DNA from: Chlorocebus sabaeus
Taxonomy: Eukaryota; Chordata; Mammalia; Primates; Cercopithecidae
Direction of reading: 5' to 3'
DNA: 64,000 bases
NCBI RefSeq assembly: GCF_047675955.1
Contig: NC_132912.1
Coordinates: 18,326,500-18,390,499, forward strand
Shown: positions 1-11,640 of the stretch, piece by piece
Layout: the number at the start of each line of letters is the position of its first letter
How positions within the stretch are numbered: the stretch's first letter is position 1
Translations under genes and position numbers: made by a program
The notes under the pieces: generated by a model
What the model saw: the letters and a program-made list of their open reading frames with translations, nothing else
What the model was told of the DNA's origin: nothing
Database searches by the model: none

Positions 1-380
1 AGAAATCAACCCGGATGGGGGCTGGGCAATTATTCCTGCCTGGCTCTTTTCTGTAGTTAGAGAGGCTCAGAGAAGAGGGAGGAGAAAAGGGCAGGGGGCA
101 GCCAGGCCACTTTATGACTTTGGTAAGAGGTTCTTCTGAAAGGTATTCATCTTTTTCCTCAAATCTTAAGAATTTTCAGAACTTGACACCTGCTTCTATC
201 CTAGTGTGACTATATAAATTCACTCCAAAGGCAAGTAGCAGTACTATTGATGGTGTCATGGAACAATATGGGAGTTAAGAATTGACGGTTACTCATACAA
301 ACACTCACATCTGCTAATTCCTGGACCTATTACTGTTCTTTCAGAATTCATTAGATAGTTCACAAGTCTCAGTTAAAAAA
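1..380. other. Unique intronic DNA, no feature recognised
   Basis: Mixed-composition sequence before the first Alu. I see no repeat family, exon or regulatory motif that I can defend. It is inferred to be intron of the longer CACNB2 isoforms because the beta-2a exon lies downstream on the same strand. Confidence 0.5.
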
Positions 381-690
381 CGCACCAGGCACAGTGGCTC
401 ATGCTGGTAATCCCAGCACTTTGGGAGACTGAGGCAGGAGGATCACTTGAGGCCAGGAGTTCGAGACCAGCCTGACCAACATGGTGAAGCCCTGTCTTTA
501 CTAAAAATATAAAAGTTAGCTAAGTGTGGTGCCTCTTGCTTGTGGTCCCAGCTACTTGGGAGGCTGAGGTGGGAGGATTGCTTAAACCTGGGAGGTGAAG
601 GTTGCGGTGAGCTGAAATTGCACCACTGCACTCCAGTCTGGGCAACAGAGCGAGACTGTCTCAAAAAATAAAAGTAAAAAATAAAAATCT
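381..690 (+). mobile_element. Alu SINE (older S/J type)
   Basis: Both Alu monomers are recognisable in sense orientation, starting CACCAGGCACAGTGGCTCA and ending in an A-rich tail broken by T and G. Many substitutions from the AluY consensus indicate an old copy. Confidence 0.95.
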
Positions 691-1603
691 TTGTGTTCAT
701 GAGCACTGAAAACCATTTTAAAAGACCTTTATAAATTCATTCCAAAAGAAGTAAAATGTTTGAAAATCGTATCTTTCTCTCCTCTAGTATCCATGGAAGC
801 CAATCCAGAATTTTGGGAGGTATTTTGTGTTCTATCTTTATCAAAAGCTTGCAATATTTCCTTTTGGAAAGTAGCATTGGCCCAATTGGTATTGAGGTAG
901 TTTCTCTTTATAGAAATATTTCATCTAATATGCAAAGGAGGGACCAAGGAATAAGGATTTCAGCATCCTGCAATCCTAGTGATTGGCTGGCAAACTTGCC
1001 AGAGAAAGACAGTGATATCAGTAGTTGCTAACGTTACAAGGAAAGGAAGAACCTGGCAACGTGTATCCCTGGTGGGAGTACACAATCCACCTATGACGTG
1101 TCCTGCCACATTCACATCAGAATCTGATCCAACCTGTAGATCGAAACAGCAGCCTACACTGGAATATGTTAAATGACCACACGGAGGCAGAACCCAGATT
1201 GTTTGAATCTCCGTAGGACAAATGACCGGTTTTCTTTCATGACTCCATTGCTAAGGGGACAATGGGAAGAAATGGGGAACCTGCAGATGAAAGAAACATA
1301 AGACCCAGCAACCAGCTGCAATGTTTAGATCTTATTTGGATCCTGACTGAAACAAATGATTTAAAACACACACACACACAAATTCTGTAAGACACTCTGT
1401 GAAGTAAGAACACAGACTTGATGTTTGCTGATATTCAAGAGTTACTATTTTTTGTTTGTTTGTTTGTTTGTGATAATGGCTATTGTTATTAGATTCTGTT
1501 TAGGTAGTACCAATCATTTAGAGATGCCTGCTGAAATATTCACGGATGACATGCAAAAAGTGGCAATGGATTCAAAATACATTCAGTATAAAAGATGTGA
1601 AAC
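691..1603. other. Unique DNA with short simple repeats
   Basis: No gene or interspersed repeat recognised. It contains a short (CA)n run near 1367-1381 and a (TTTG)n run near 1448-1470. Short open frames here have no recognisable protein similarity. Confidence 0.45.
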
Positions 1604-1897
1604 GGCCAGGCACAGCGGCTAATGCCTGTAATCCCAGCACTTTGGGAGGCCTAGGTGAGTGAATCATTTGAGTTCAGGAGTTCAAGACCAGCCTGACCAA
1701 CATGGTAAAACCCTGTCTCTACTAAAAATACAAAAAGTAGCTGGGCGTGGTGGTGGACGTCTGTAATCCCAGCTACTTGGGAGGCTGAGGCAGGAGAATT
1801 GCTTGAACCCAGGAGGCGGAGGTTGCAGTGAGCTGAGAGTGTGCCACTGCACTCCAGCCTGGGTGACAGAGCGAGACTCTGTCTCAAAAAGAAAAAT
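1604..1897 (+). mobile_element. Alu SINE with intact target-site duplication
   Basis: Full-length dimeric Alu bounded by a perfect 14-bp target-site duplication AAAAGATGTGAAAC at 1590-1603 and 1898-1911. The tail is short and A-rich. The perfect duplication marks a single L1-mediated insertion that has not rearranged. Confidence 0.97.
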
Positions 1898-1911
1898 AAA
1901 AGATGTGAAAC

Positions 1912-4294
1912 TTGCCTTAAAAGTAAGCTTTCATTCCATTGTTAACTTTGTTGCTTTGAGTGTTCTGTGTGTTACATAAATGACTCAAAAATCCCATCTG
2001 ACACAGCTCCAGCAGGCTTTCTGGTTTGCTGTCAGTCATGGGCATATTTATGGGCATGACACACACAGAGATGAGCCATTTAAATAGGATTTTGAGCATT
2101 GCTAATTTTGCTTCAGAAAGATTTGTTTGATTTTGATGCCTTTTGCTTAATCCCTACATATCTGATCTTCAAATATGAACTATTAAATCATATATCCAAC
2201 ATCTTCTATGTATATAATACTGAATATTAATAATTGGCATAAATAATTACAACTCCACAGCACTGCAGAAGAGAATGTCATTAAAGAGGCTAGTCAGTAA
2301 TATACATCCAGCCAATGTTTGTTGAATGAATAAATGAAATTTCATTTAGCATATTTGATTTTTGTGAAAGCAAAAGAGTGTTATACTATTAATACATTCC
2401 TCTTGTTCCATGAATAACTATTGATTAGTTAATGTATTTTACACGATTTTCAGGAGCAATTGTTATAGTAAAAATGTAATTTATAATACTTTTGCAGAAA
2501 AGCACATAAAACTGAATGCTCCTATGTTACCTTCTTTTTACATTAAGAAACATTCTTTCCTTTATTTAAAAATGAGATTTTTCTGTATAAACTATTATAT
2601 GGTAACTAACGAAACATTTAAAAGTACTAAAGTCTTTTTATTTCATCACCAGATAGAATCACTACTAATATTTTAATTTCCTTTTTAGTTTTTAAAAATA
2701 AAGCTGTAATAATATTAAGAAGAATTTTTGTCTTCAATTTGAGAGACAGAGTCCTATTGCAGAAATTTTATTCTTAAATTTCCCCTTTGTGTTGTTTTTT
2801 TCCCCCAATAAAACAGAAACTGCTAGGCTCTTAGAAAATGGGAACTCTTCCATCCAGTGAAATATGTACAGAAAAATAGATAATAGGCTGTCTACCCCTT
2901 CCACTAAGATATCACTGCATCTTAAACTACGGGGCCTATTTTTTTTTTTTTGCCCTGGGAAAAGTGGACTCAGTTTCATTTCTAGAATTAATAAGGTTTA
3001 GTTTGATAAGGACTGCTTTTAGGTGGCCCTAGAGATGAGTAATAAGGACAAATTAGATATAAAATAAAATATTACTCTTTTGCAATGTTTGCTTTCCTTA
3101 AACTTCTTAGTCAGTTTCCCCTCAGTTTCTTGTCTTTTTTTTTGCATAGAATGGTTTCCAGGGCCATGAACAACTACTTTAAACACAGCAAACTTTTGAA
3201 TTCCTTTTTAATGGGCTTAAATATGATTAAGACCTACCTTCCTTGTGCCTTCTCCCTCTTCTTCCCTCCGTCTTTCAACTTCTCCCTTCAAAAAAATTTT
3301 AAAAAATTTCCACTTGCTTTCTAGTCTCAAAGCTCAGCTGATATGAAATCGATTTTGAGAAGTGAGTTTCATACAAAATTAAAGGAAATCCATTTTATTG
3401 AAGAAAATTGCCTGGCTCCTTAAAGTTCCTCATTTTGTAGCTACTGTATACTTTCCAAAGAGTTTCTTTCTCTAACCCATGAAGGGTTGGGACAGATGCT
3501 CATAGTCTCATTTTAGCCCAGCTTAGTTAGCAACTTGGATCAGGTTAAGAAGCTTGTTCTGATAGAACCTGGGTGAGAACCTGGGCCCCCTAGTCTCCTG
3601 AGTCAGAGAGTAGGAGGTTATGGTTGGGAACAGAAGGCCTATGTCCCACAGCCAGGACCAGCCCAGCGTTTGTGGGAGTTCAGTCCAGTATAGGAGCACT
3701 CTTCCAAGGTAATAACTGTATTGCAGGCTTTCACAGCCTGCTGAGCCAAATTGAAGTCACACCGTCTCCAGATTGCAGGAACAGAAACAGGTTAAAGGGC
3801 CTCAGGCCTCCCTTGAGCTGGCCTGAGCTCCGCCTCCTCCCTGCTACATCCTGACAGGCACATTTATCTACACCCCAGCCCATCAATTTCCACTCCCTTT
3901 TTCCAGATGAGCTTAGTGTGGGCACCAAGATGTCCGTGTGTTTTGCTCCTTTTCTCCATGGCCTTTGTTCTTTTCTGATGTCAGCCAGCCCTCTGTTTGC
4001 TCAAGGCCAAGACTACATGATTACTTAGCATGGACATTTCATTTCCTTCATTTTATGTGACCTGCTGTTTCTCAGGCTTTTGGCTGTGTATAATAAGCTT
4101 TTTTTTTTTTTTTTTTTTTTTTTAAAGTGATCTATTGTATTTTTCCATGTTCTGTTGAGCTGGGAGGAGTCGGCAGAACCTTTTTAATATCAGATATTAC
4201 AAAATCCCTGGCAGAAGATGGGGGATGGGGGAGGGTAAAGACTGGAGGGACAGGGTAAGCAGCTTAAAAACCACACCACTCACTTCCAGTTTAT
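1912..4294. other. AT-rich unique DNA with a possible L2 tail
   Basis: Around 2300-2340 there is an L2-like 3' end (TTTGTTGAATGAATAAATGA). Poly-T tracts occur at about 2940-2952 and 4100-4123. Nothing else is recognised and no open frame looks coding. Confidence 0.4.
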
Positions 4295-4450
4295 TAAGTC
4301 CCTACTTGATGCAAACATTTCATATGTCACCTCAAAATATTACAACAGCCTTTCATGATAAATATTAGATGCCCCATGTTACAATGTAAGAAACTGAGGG
4401 TTTAAGAAGTACGGCCTAGGTCCAGGACTGAACCAGGATTTGTGACACCA
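4295..4450 (-). mobile_element. MIR SINE fragment
   Basis: The order of blocks matches the reverse complement of MIR: a CCCATGTTACAATGTAAGAAACTGAGG-like block followed by a decayed 'ggtcacacagc...gaaccaggatt' block. Strongly diverged, so the edges are approximate. Confidence 0.6.
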
Positions 4451-4484
4451 CAGGCAGGCTCTGTATTAGTCTTCATTCAAATAA

Positions 4485-4648
4485 TTTTCTCTCCTTTCTC
4501 TTTCTCTTTCTCTTTCTCTTTCTCTTTCTCTTTCTCTTTCTCTTTCTCTTTCTCTTCTCTTCTCTTCTTCTCTCCTCCCCTCCCCTCCCCTCCCCCCCAC
4601 TCCCTTCCTTCCTTCCTTCCTTCTCTTTTCTTTCTTTTTTTTTTTTTT
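4485..4648 (+). repeat. Long polypyrimidine tract with (TTTCTC)n core
   Basis: From 4485 to 4648 the + strand is pyrimidine except for a single A at 4599. It runs from a (TTTCTC)n array through (CTCCC)n and (CTTC)n into the poly-T tail of the adjacent Alu. Much of it has mirror symmetry, so it could form triplex (H-) DNA when supercoiled. The array probably grew beside the Alu tail. Confidence 0.95.
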
Positions 4649-4856
4649 GAGACGGAGTCTCGCTCGGTCGCCCAGGCTGGAGTGCAGTGGCCGGATCTCA
4701 GCTCACTGCAAGCTCCGCCTCCCGAGTTTACGCCATTCTCCTGCCTCAGCCTCCGGAGTAGCTGGGACTACAGGCGCCCGCTGCCTCGCCCGGCTGGTTT
4801 TTTGTTTTGTTTTGTTTTGTTTCTGTATTTTTAGTAGAGACGGGGTTTCACTGTGT
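4633..4856 (-). mobile_element. Young Alu of Old World monkey AluYR type, 5' truncated
   Basis: Read on the minus strand it has GGGCGAGG in the right part of the left arm, GGCGTAAAC and GATCCGGCCAC, which I associate with cercopithecid AluYR copies rather than human AluY. The left-arm start is missing: the element stops at 'gggtttcactgtgttt' and abuts the poly-T of an older Alu. Its own poly-A merges with the polypyrimidine tract. Subfamily assignment is from memory of the consensus. Confidence 0.85.
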
Positions 4857-5152
4857 TTCTTTTTTCTTTTTGGCAGGATCTCCCTCTGTCACCCTGGCTG
4901 GAGTGCAGTGGTGCCATCATAGCTTACTGCAACCTCCACCTCCTGGGCTCTGATGATCCTCCCGCCTCAGTCGTCTGAGTAGCTGGAACTACAGGTGTGC
5001 ACCATCACACCTGACTAATTTTTTAAACTTTTGTAGAAATGGGGTCCCACTATGTTGCTCAGGCTGGTCTCCAACTCCTGAGCATAAGTGATCCTCCTGC
5101 CTCAGCCTTCCAAAGCACTGGGATTACAGGTGTGAAGCACTGTGCCTGGCCT
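4857..5152 (-). mobile_element. Older AluJ/S SINE
   Basis: Full antisense Alu beginning with an interrupted poly-T and ending CACTGTGCCTGGCC. Divergence is clearly higher than in the neighbouring AluYR, which probably inserted into or next to this copy's A-tail. Confidence 0.93.
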
Positions 5153-5216
5153 AATTTTCAAATGTTTAAGACATGTTCTTAGTGGAGGGCAGGCTAGCAT
5201 GATGAGAGATGCTTTT

Positions 5217-5516
5217 ATTTATTTATTTTTTTCTTGAGACAGGGTCTTGATCTGTACCCAGGCTGAGTGCTGTGGTGTGATCTAGGCTCACTGCAACCTC
5301 CACTTCCCAGGCTAAAGTGATCCTCCCACCTCAGCCTCCCTGGTAGCTGGGACTACAGGTGTGTGCCACCATGCCTGGCTAATTTTTGTATTGTTGGTAG
5401 AGAAGAGGTTTTGCTATGTTGCCCAGGCTAATCTTGAACTCCTGAGCTCAAATGGGCCACCCACCTCAGCCTCCCAGAGTACTGGGATTACAGTTATGAG
5501 CCACCACCCCCAGCCG
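5217..5516 (-). mobile_element. Alu SINE (AluJ-like)
   Basis: Antisense Alu with a (TTTA)n-type tail. A 9-bp target-site duplication GATGCTTTT is seen at 5208-5216 and 5517-5525. Confidence 0.95.
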
Positions 5517-5689
5517 GATGCTTTTAAGTTTCTATTGACTGGCATCGGCCACTTCAGCAGAAGCTGGATCCATTATACATTTTGTTAGCTTTGCAAGAGT
5601 TACAGTGAGACCTGAGTTAACTATTCCTTTTCCCAAATTACCCTAGTGATGCTTTAATGCCCCCTTGTAAACCAGTCCCCTGCTGTGGT

Positions 5690-5795
5690 TCCTTCATTTG
5701 CTATGACCCCAGGCTACACAGCTAGTAAGAGGCAGAGAAAGGGATTTAAAACCCGATCTTCCTGTTTGTTGCTCCTACCATCTGCCAGCACTTCT
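5690..5795 (-). mobile_element. MIR core fragment
   Basis: Contains ACACAGCTAGTAAGAGGCAG followed by 'gggatttaaaacccgatcttcctg', the reverse-complement MIR core. A second weak MIR-like stretch follows at about 5890-6030 (GTATAATCTCGTTTAAATAT). Confidence 0.7.
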
Positions 5796-7317
5796 TGAGA
5801 TTCATGAGTGTATAGCCACACGATCACTAATGAATTAACTCAATCAATATCAAGTGAATGTCTATTCTGTCTTACATGCGTAGACTGTTTTATGGTTTAC
5901 AAACAGTTTTCACAGGTATAATCTCGTTTAAATATTACCCAGAAACACAGGAAAGAAGTAAGCCAGGAAATATCAAACCACCCGTCAGACACAGGCAGAA
6001 CAGAGCCAGGACACACCTGTCTTTTAACTCCCGGTTTTGCCACATGGTACAGCTCTTGGGTTATTGGTGTCTCTTTCAGATGCTGCTGCTGTCCAGCCTG
6101 GGAATATGGAAAAAAGACGGGGGAGGAGGGAGTGAGGGTTACTTAGTTGCATTTTCAAATCAACGAGAATGACCACTTAAATGAAACTATTTCTTCACCC
6201 ATACCTCTAAGGATAGCGTTAGCAGCCCACATTAGAGGCAGAAAAAGAAATCTCCCTTCTGAAAAGACCATAATGATAAAATAGCATGTTTTCTGAAATG
6301 ATAGGAAGAATTTTATGTCGAATATCCTAATGGGGTCAGTGGCGCTTCTCAGAAGTGAGGTCAGCAGAACTGGGTCTTGGTGAGTGCATCAGATCAAAGC
6401 AAAAGGAGAAGGGGCAGTGCCTTCTGTATGAGAGGAGGAGCAGAAGCACAGGCTCAGGAGTGATCAAGAAGCACAGATTCGGGGCCCCTGGTTGCTGGAT
6501 AGCCAGGGGGAGGACTTGGTGTGGGCTAGGAAGTGGCTGGAGGCTCTGGAGGCTTCCACGCCAGAGGGTATATAGTCAAAGAGAGGTAGGAGAAAAAAAT
6601 GCCCCAGCTCAGAATGAACTGATGGATGGAAGGAGGAAGAAAGCGCAGAGATGGGATACTAAGGTTATTTCAATTCAGTAGTGTTCCATGAACGGCCCCT
6701 ATAGGCAAAGCAAACCCAAATGCCAAAGGAGCTAAGAAATCAAAGAGGCAGTTTGTTGGAGCTGGGTGATTTATTGAGGGAACTTAACAACAGAAAGGTG
6801 GTCTTGGGCAGCCACAAGACAGGCAGATCTCTGCACTGTTACTTCCCAGACCCAGCGCTTATCTACCATAGGGAAAGGGTGTACACACTCCAGCAAGACG
6901 ATTAAAGGCACCCCCCAGAATAGGCAAGAATGCTGTGTGCCTCATTGCCTATCATTTGTGGAATGACATCAAGGTTGGCATGTTCTCATACAAGAGCCAG
7001 TAAATAAAGTAGGAATCAAAAGGCATTCATTGGACTGGGGCTTATCAGAAGTCAACATGGTGAATTAACATCCAAGATAGAGTCACTTTTGTCTCCACTC
7101 CAGCATCATAAATTTGATGACTGACAGAGTGAGAAGAAGCTAGTGCTGTCTTCAGTGCGTGCTCTGAAAGGAGGGAAAAAAAATTTGCAGCCAACATTTT
7201 TACATTCTTTCAGGGTAGGGGACAGGCTTTTCCACAGAGTGTCTTTTGGTATACAAATGAAAACCTCACCCTCACAAGGTTGGATTAGTTGATGGTTCAT
7301 TTGGGGGTGGGGGGGAA
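5796..7317. other. Mostly unassigned DNA, possibly old repeat
   Basis: Apart from the weak MIR-like piece near 5.9-6.0 kb, the block at about 6680-7090 (a conserved-looking stretch with a 'tttattgagggaac' motif) feels repeat-derived, but I cannot name the family. A G-rich run sits at 7304-7326. No exon recognised. Confidence 0.35.
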
Positions 7318-7611
7318 GCCTGGGGGTTTGGTGGCTCATGCCTGTAATCTCAGCACTTACAGAGGCCGAGGTGGGTGAATCACCTAAGGTCAGGAGTTCG
7401 AGACCAGCCTGGTCAACATGGTGAAACCTCATCTCTACTAAAAAAAATAAATTCAAAATTAGCCAGGTGTGGTGGCACATGCCTGTAATCTTAGCTACTT
7501 GGGAGGCTGAGGCAGGAGAAGAATCACTTGAACCTGGGAGGCAGAGGTTGTGGTGAGCCGAGATGGTGCCATTGCACTCTAGCATGAGCAACAAGAGCAA
7601 AACTCCGTCCC

Positions 7612-7641
<30 letters not shown>
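7318..7641 (+). mobile_element. Alu SINE with long A-tail
   Basis: Sense dimeric Alu with typical middle and right arms. It ends in an almost pure run of about 29 A residues (7612-7640), which suggests the tail is prone to length variation. Confidence 0.95.
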
Positions 7642-7642
<1 letters not shown>

Positions 7643-7734
7643 CGTAATACATGTTTTTAGGCAAAGACGGAAAGCATCTTATTGATCTTACGAGACACGA
7701 AAGAAGAATAGTGAAGGATGTATCCTCAAAAGAC

Positions 7735-7901
7735 AACCTACTGTATTTGAATCCAGGTCTTCCACGTCCTGGATGTGTGATCTTGGACAAGTTAGTGTCC
7801 GTAGGACAGTTGGAAGAGCACATGGGACGAAGATCACTCAATGACTTGCAGATACAGCCTGTGTCAGTTTTGCTGTGAGTGCCTTAGTTTTATCCTCTTC
7901 C
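7735..7901 (+). mobile_element. MIR SINE
   Basis: Sense-orientation MIR core: 'ttgaatccaggtcttcc' followed by 'tgtgtgatcttggacaagtta' and a decayed 'gtgccttagttttatcctc'. The downstream Alu inserted at its 3' side. Confidence 0.7.
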
Positions 7902-7915
7902 CTCTTAATGGATTT

Positions 7916-8259
7916 TTTTTTTTTTTTTTTTTTTTTGAGATGGAGTTTTGCGCTTGTCACCCAGGTTGGAGTGCAATGGTGCGATCCCGGCTTGTCACCC
8001 AGGTTGGAGTGCAATGGTGCGATCCCGGCTTGCTGCAACCTCTGTCTCCCACGTTCAAGGATTCTCCTGCCTCAGCCTCCCAAGTAGCTGGGATTACAAG
8101 CATGCACCACTATGCCTGGCCAATTATTTTTGTATTTTTAGTAAAGATGGGCTTCTACCATGTGGGCCAGGCTGGTCTCGAACTCCTGGCCTCAAGTGAT
8201 CCGCCTACATCAGCCTCACAAAGTGGTGGGATTACAGGCATGAGCCTCTGCACCTGGCT
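7916..8259 (-). mobile_element. Alu SINE with internal 38-bp tandem duplication
   Basis: Antisense Alu with a 14-bp target-site duplication CTCTTAATGGATTT at 7902-7915 and 8260-8273. Inside the right arm, 7953-7990 is repeated exactly at 7991-8028, lengthening the element. Because the two units are identical, the duplication is younger than most of this Alu's substitutions, or happened during its synthesis. Confidence 0.96.
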
Positions 8260-8273
8260 CTCTTAATGGATTT

Positions 8274-10030
8274 CTTTGCAGTTCTAGAAAGCATTGTTAC
8301 AGCAAATATATACACCAGCAAAATAAACTATCTCAACTGTGTTTCTTATTTGGCCGTGTAAGTAATTATAGTGTAATTAGTGTGAGAAATTAGTATTATT
8401 TATTAGTATGAGTAATATTGGAATATTAATTAAGGAAAGGAGACCAGCATGTTGGCAATCTGAAGACTAAATCTATAATTTCAATTACATTATTTTATTT
8501 AATCTTAGAAAACAAGAATCATTATTCCCATATTGAGGGGTTGAGGCAGAAGTTCAAAATTTTAGTTGTATTTCTGCTTGGGAAAATAGCAGAGATCTAA
8601 AATTAGTCTTATTAGACCACAGATATGTACCCAGCCAAATTTAATGTGGGATTTTAAAGTTCATGGAGTTAAATAGTTCAAAGTAGAACTGTACAAAGCG
8701 AAAATGCACTTTTAAACTTTTTTCAGTTTTACTTGGTAAGATATCAAAATCGTTTAAGGAATGTATTTATATTTTTATGATAATCCTTAAAATATTTAGC
8801 AGCATGAAAAATGTATTAATATTAAAATATTAACAAAATGACAGGCTTTTTCAAAGGAGAGTTCTTTAGTAGTTATCATATTTGTTAAATCAAAAGAAAA
8901 CACTTTTCTGTGGTAAACAGTCTTAATTTTTAGCTATAGATTCATACATTTATAGGTTAGTTTATAGTTATGTTTGGCAATGAAGTATTAAAGCTATGAT
9001 GTTAGAGTCCTTTGAAAAAAGATGTTTATGGTTATTTTTATGTAGTTGAATTAAGATTTACTATAGTAAAATTACATACGGCATTACTCCTACCATTTGG
9101 CAAAACTGGATCTTTAGTATTGAAACTCGACACCCACTTTCAAAGCAGCAAGCATAGAAAAATCTTGTGATTTATTCCTCCATAAGTCAGCCTCATGAAT
9201 TTTGGTGACAGCAATTATTTTAATTTCAATCACTCAATGACCAATTCTTAGTTCACTGATTGCGTTCCGTGAATATTACAGCATCATCTGTACCTAACGC
9301 AGGAAATTATTGGCATCATATTTTACATAGTTGGTTCAAAAGGGCTAACTCATTAGAGTGCAGGAGACAGAGATAGCATCCCCAACTCCTTTGTTCTCCA
9401 AGATAGAATTGACAGAAGAAAAAGTAATAGAAATGTCAGAAATAAATCAAATCAACAACATACATTTCTGCAGCAATGAACTTTCCTTGTTGTTAGAAAA
9501 TAAAAGCAAGAAGAATGAACCCTCTCTTCTGCAGAAAGCATCTTCTTTCACACTCAAGTTTCCTGTTCCCTCGATCTTTTTTTGTACTGTTATTAAACAC
9601 ATGAACATAAACTCATATGGGGAAAAGTTTATAGACTATGGTATGATTGGAACTAGTACCAGAAAATAAAGGCATCTAATAGCATGCATGTACAGTATGT
9701 GTTGTTATAGATTTAACAACCTCAAGTTAAATTCCCTGAGGTTTAAAAACCTCAAGATATATGATACTAAATAGGAATAAGGAACAAGAATGAAGGGAGG
9801 CAAGAAAAACATGAGTTTTCTCTTGGAAAAATCTATAAATGATTACTGAAATAAAATATGTCATTCTTAAAGAATCATAGACATTTAGATCTAGACAATA
9901 TTAAAGATCATGTCACCAAAAGTCCTCACTTCTTACTAAATGGGGATATGTCTTTTATTTCTTTAATGTAAATGATAAATGATCATTTCAAGTCCCATGT
10001 GAGGCAAAACTGACCATAAGAAGGAGGTCA
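8274..10030. other. AT-rich unique DNA
   Basis: A possible MIR remnant lies at about 8485-8560. A weak stretch near 9870-9940 (GAATCATAGACATTTAGATC) could be an ancient repeat. A 103-codon open frame at 9358-9669 has no recognisable protein features and is treated as chance. Confidence 0.4.
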
Positions 10031-10074
10031 TTTTTTGTAGCTTTTTTTTTTTTTTTTTTTTTTTTTTGTAGCTT
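10031..10074 (-). repeat. Poly-T run flanked by a 13-bp direct repeat
   Basis: TTTTTTGTAGCTT occurs at 10031-10043 and again at 10062-10074, with only T residues between. This is what a poly(A)-only L1-mediated insertion would leave, although replication slippage could give the same pattern. Confidence 0.6.
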
Positions 10075-10379
10075 CTAGTTAATAGTTCTATACAGGAAGA
10101 GATGAAAATGAACCATAAATTCTTTCCAGACAAAAAGAAAAACCCAGAAATTTCTCAATGGCAATGTGCATACTCTGCAGCTTGTATCAGTTAGGGAAGG
10201 AGAGAAAGAAGGTTAGTAGGCTGAAATGAAAGGATACTTCTCAGTACTTTGTGTGTTCTAATAGCATGTACAGAAATAGCCTTGGCTAGGAATGGTCCAC
10301 ATGCACACTAAAAAGTATTGCCCTACATCTTAGATCTTTGGTTACCATAATGCATGGCTTGTGGTATCGTGTTCAACTC

Positions 10380-10683
10380 TTTTGTTTTTCTTCTTTTTTG
10401 AGACAGTTTTGCTCTTGTTGCCCAGGCTAGTGTGCAATGGCTGGATCTCAGCTCACTGCAACCTCCGCTTCCCAGGTTCAAGTGATTCTCCTGCCTCAGC
10501 CTCCCAAGTAGCTGGGATTACAGGCATGTGCCACCACACTCAGCTAATTTTTTTGTATTTTTAGTAGAGACAGGGTTTTGCCGTGTTGGCCAGGCTGGTC
10601 TCAAATTCCTGACCTCAGGTGATCCACCCGCCTGGGCCTCCCAAAGTGCTGGGATTACAGGCGTGGGTCACCATGCCCGGCCA
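10380..10683 (-). mobile_element. AluS-type SINE
   Basis: Complete antisense Alu with a 10-bp target-site duplication TGTTCAACTC at 10370-10379 and 10684-10693. Confidence 0.96.
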
Positions 10684-10693
10684 TGTTCAACTC

Positions 10694-11439
10694 CTTATGT
10701 CTTATGTATCTCTATGTATTCGAATCCTCTTCACAACCAGACTGCAATCTCTTTTAGAGAAGATGGCTTATTATTATCATCTGTTTCTTATCCATTGTAC
10801 CTTCACTGGCACATAAAGTGGTGCCTTATAGAAACTTGACAGTACAGTTAGTGATTGATTGACAGCTGTACCTTTAAAATAGAAACTTGCTGTTCTGGCT
10901 CTATGTGATTCAGAGGTAAAGCGTGAAGAAGACATAAGTTCTAAATCAGATTCTTCTTTGCTCACTGAGTCTCTCTGAGAGTTGTAATTGCTCTTTTATT
11001 CAAGACTCATTGTTCACTGTGTATATCTCAAAGTAGTTTCAGCCCTCATCACTCCCCTGCTGAAACCCCTTTGTAAGCAACAAGAAGTATTTCTTTTCTT
11101 TTATAAAACTCTTAGCAGTGATGGTGATAATAATCTGTATAAATACATATTTGGAATGCATCAGACCTCCATGCAAAATGCACTAATGCCTTCTTTTGGA
11201 AGTTGTCCTTTATTGCTTTTATTTTATTTTCCTTCCCCAGGCACATAAAAATGACCACAAAGGTATTTATGTGAAACATTCTTAGTTCTCTTTTGAAGGT
11301 AACAATGATACATATTTTCTGACTTGTTTTTCTTTTGGGGTTGATCATTGGAGGAAATATTTAAAACTTCAGTGAGAAGAATTTGCCTTAAGGAAAGAAG
11401 ATAGAATAATATTTCTAACACTGTCCTTGGCACTTTATA
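10694..11439. other. Unique intronic DNA
   Basis: No repeat or exon recognised. Several short open frames on both strands overlap each other, as random AT-rich DNA does. Confidence 0.4.
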
Positions 11440-11640
11440 TGTAATCACTCATTTAATTCTCATGACCAGTATGTTCACTAGATCATTATTATTATTATCA
11501 ATGTGCAGAAGAGTGAACTTAGGAACAGTAAAAAGCCAAGTAATTTGTTCACAGTTACCCATCCAAGATCTGAGCACAAACCTGGCTCCACAGATCATAG
11601 GTTTAACTGCGAACCCCAGGTTTAACCATATAGCCTTTTT
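11440..11640 (-). mobile_element. MIR SINE
   Basis: Reverse-complement MIR order: 'cactcatttaattctcatgacc', 'attattattatcaatgtgcagaagag', then 'agtaatttgttcacagttaccc' and 'gagcacaaacctggctcc'. Confidence 0.75.

Noticed and set aside
4442..4834. 130-codon frame with a Phe-Ser repeat
   Set aside because: It translates the (TTTCTC)n microsatellite followed by antisense Alu. No gene.
7304..7326. Second G-quadruplex candidate
   Set aside because: Only three usable G-runs (5, 6 and 5 bases). The middle run cannot be split into two runs of three with a loop.
7106..7600. 164-codon minus-strand frame
   Set aside because: Most of it is antisense Alu translation, a common source of long spurious frames.
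9358..9669. 103-codon open frame in AT-rich DNA
   Set aside because: Composition is that of random AT-rich sequence, no domain or signal is visible, and no splice or promoter context supports it.
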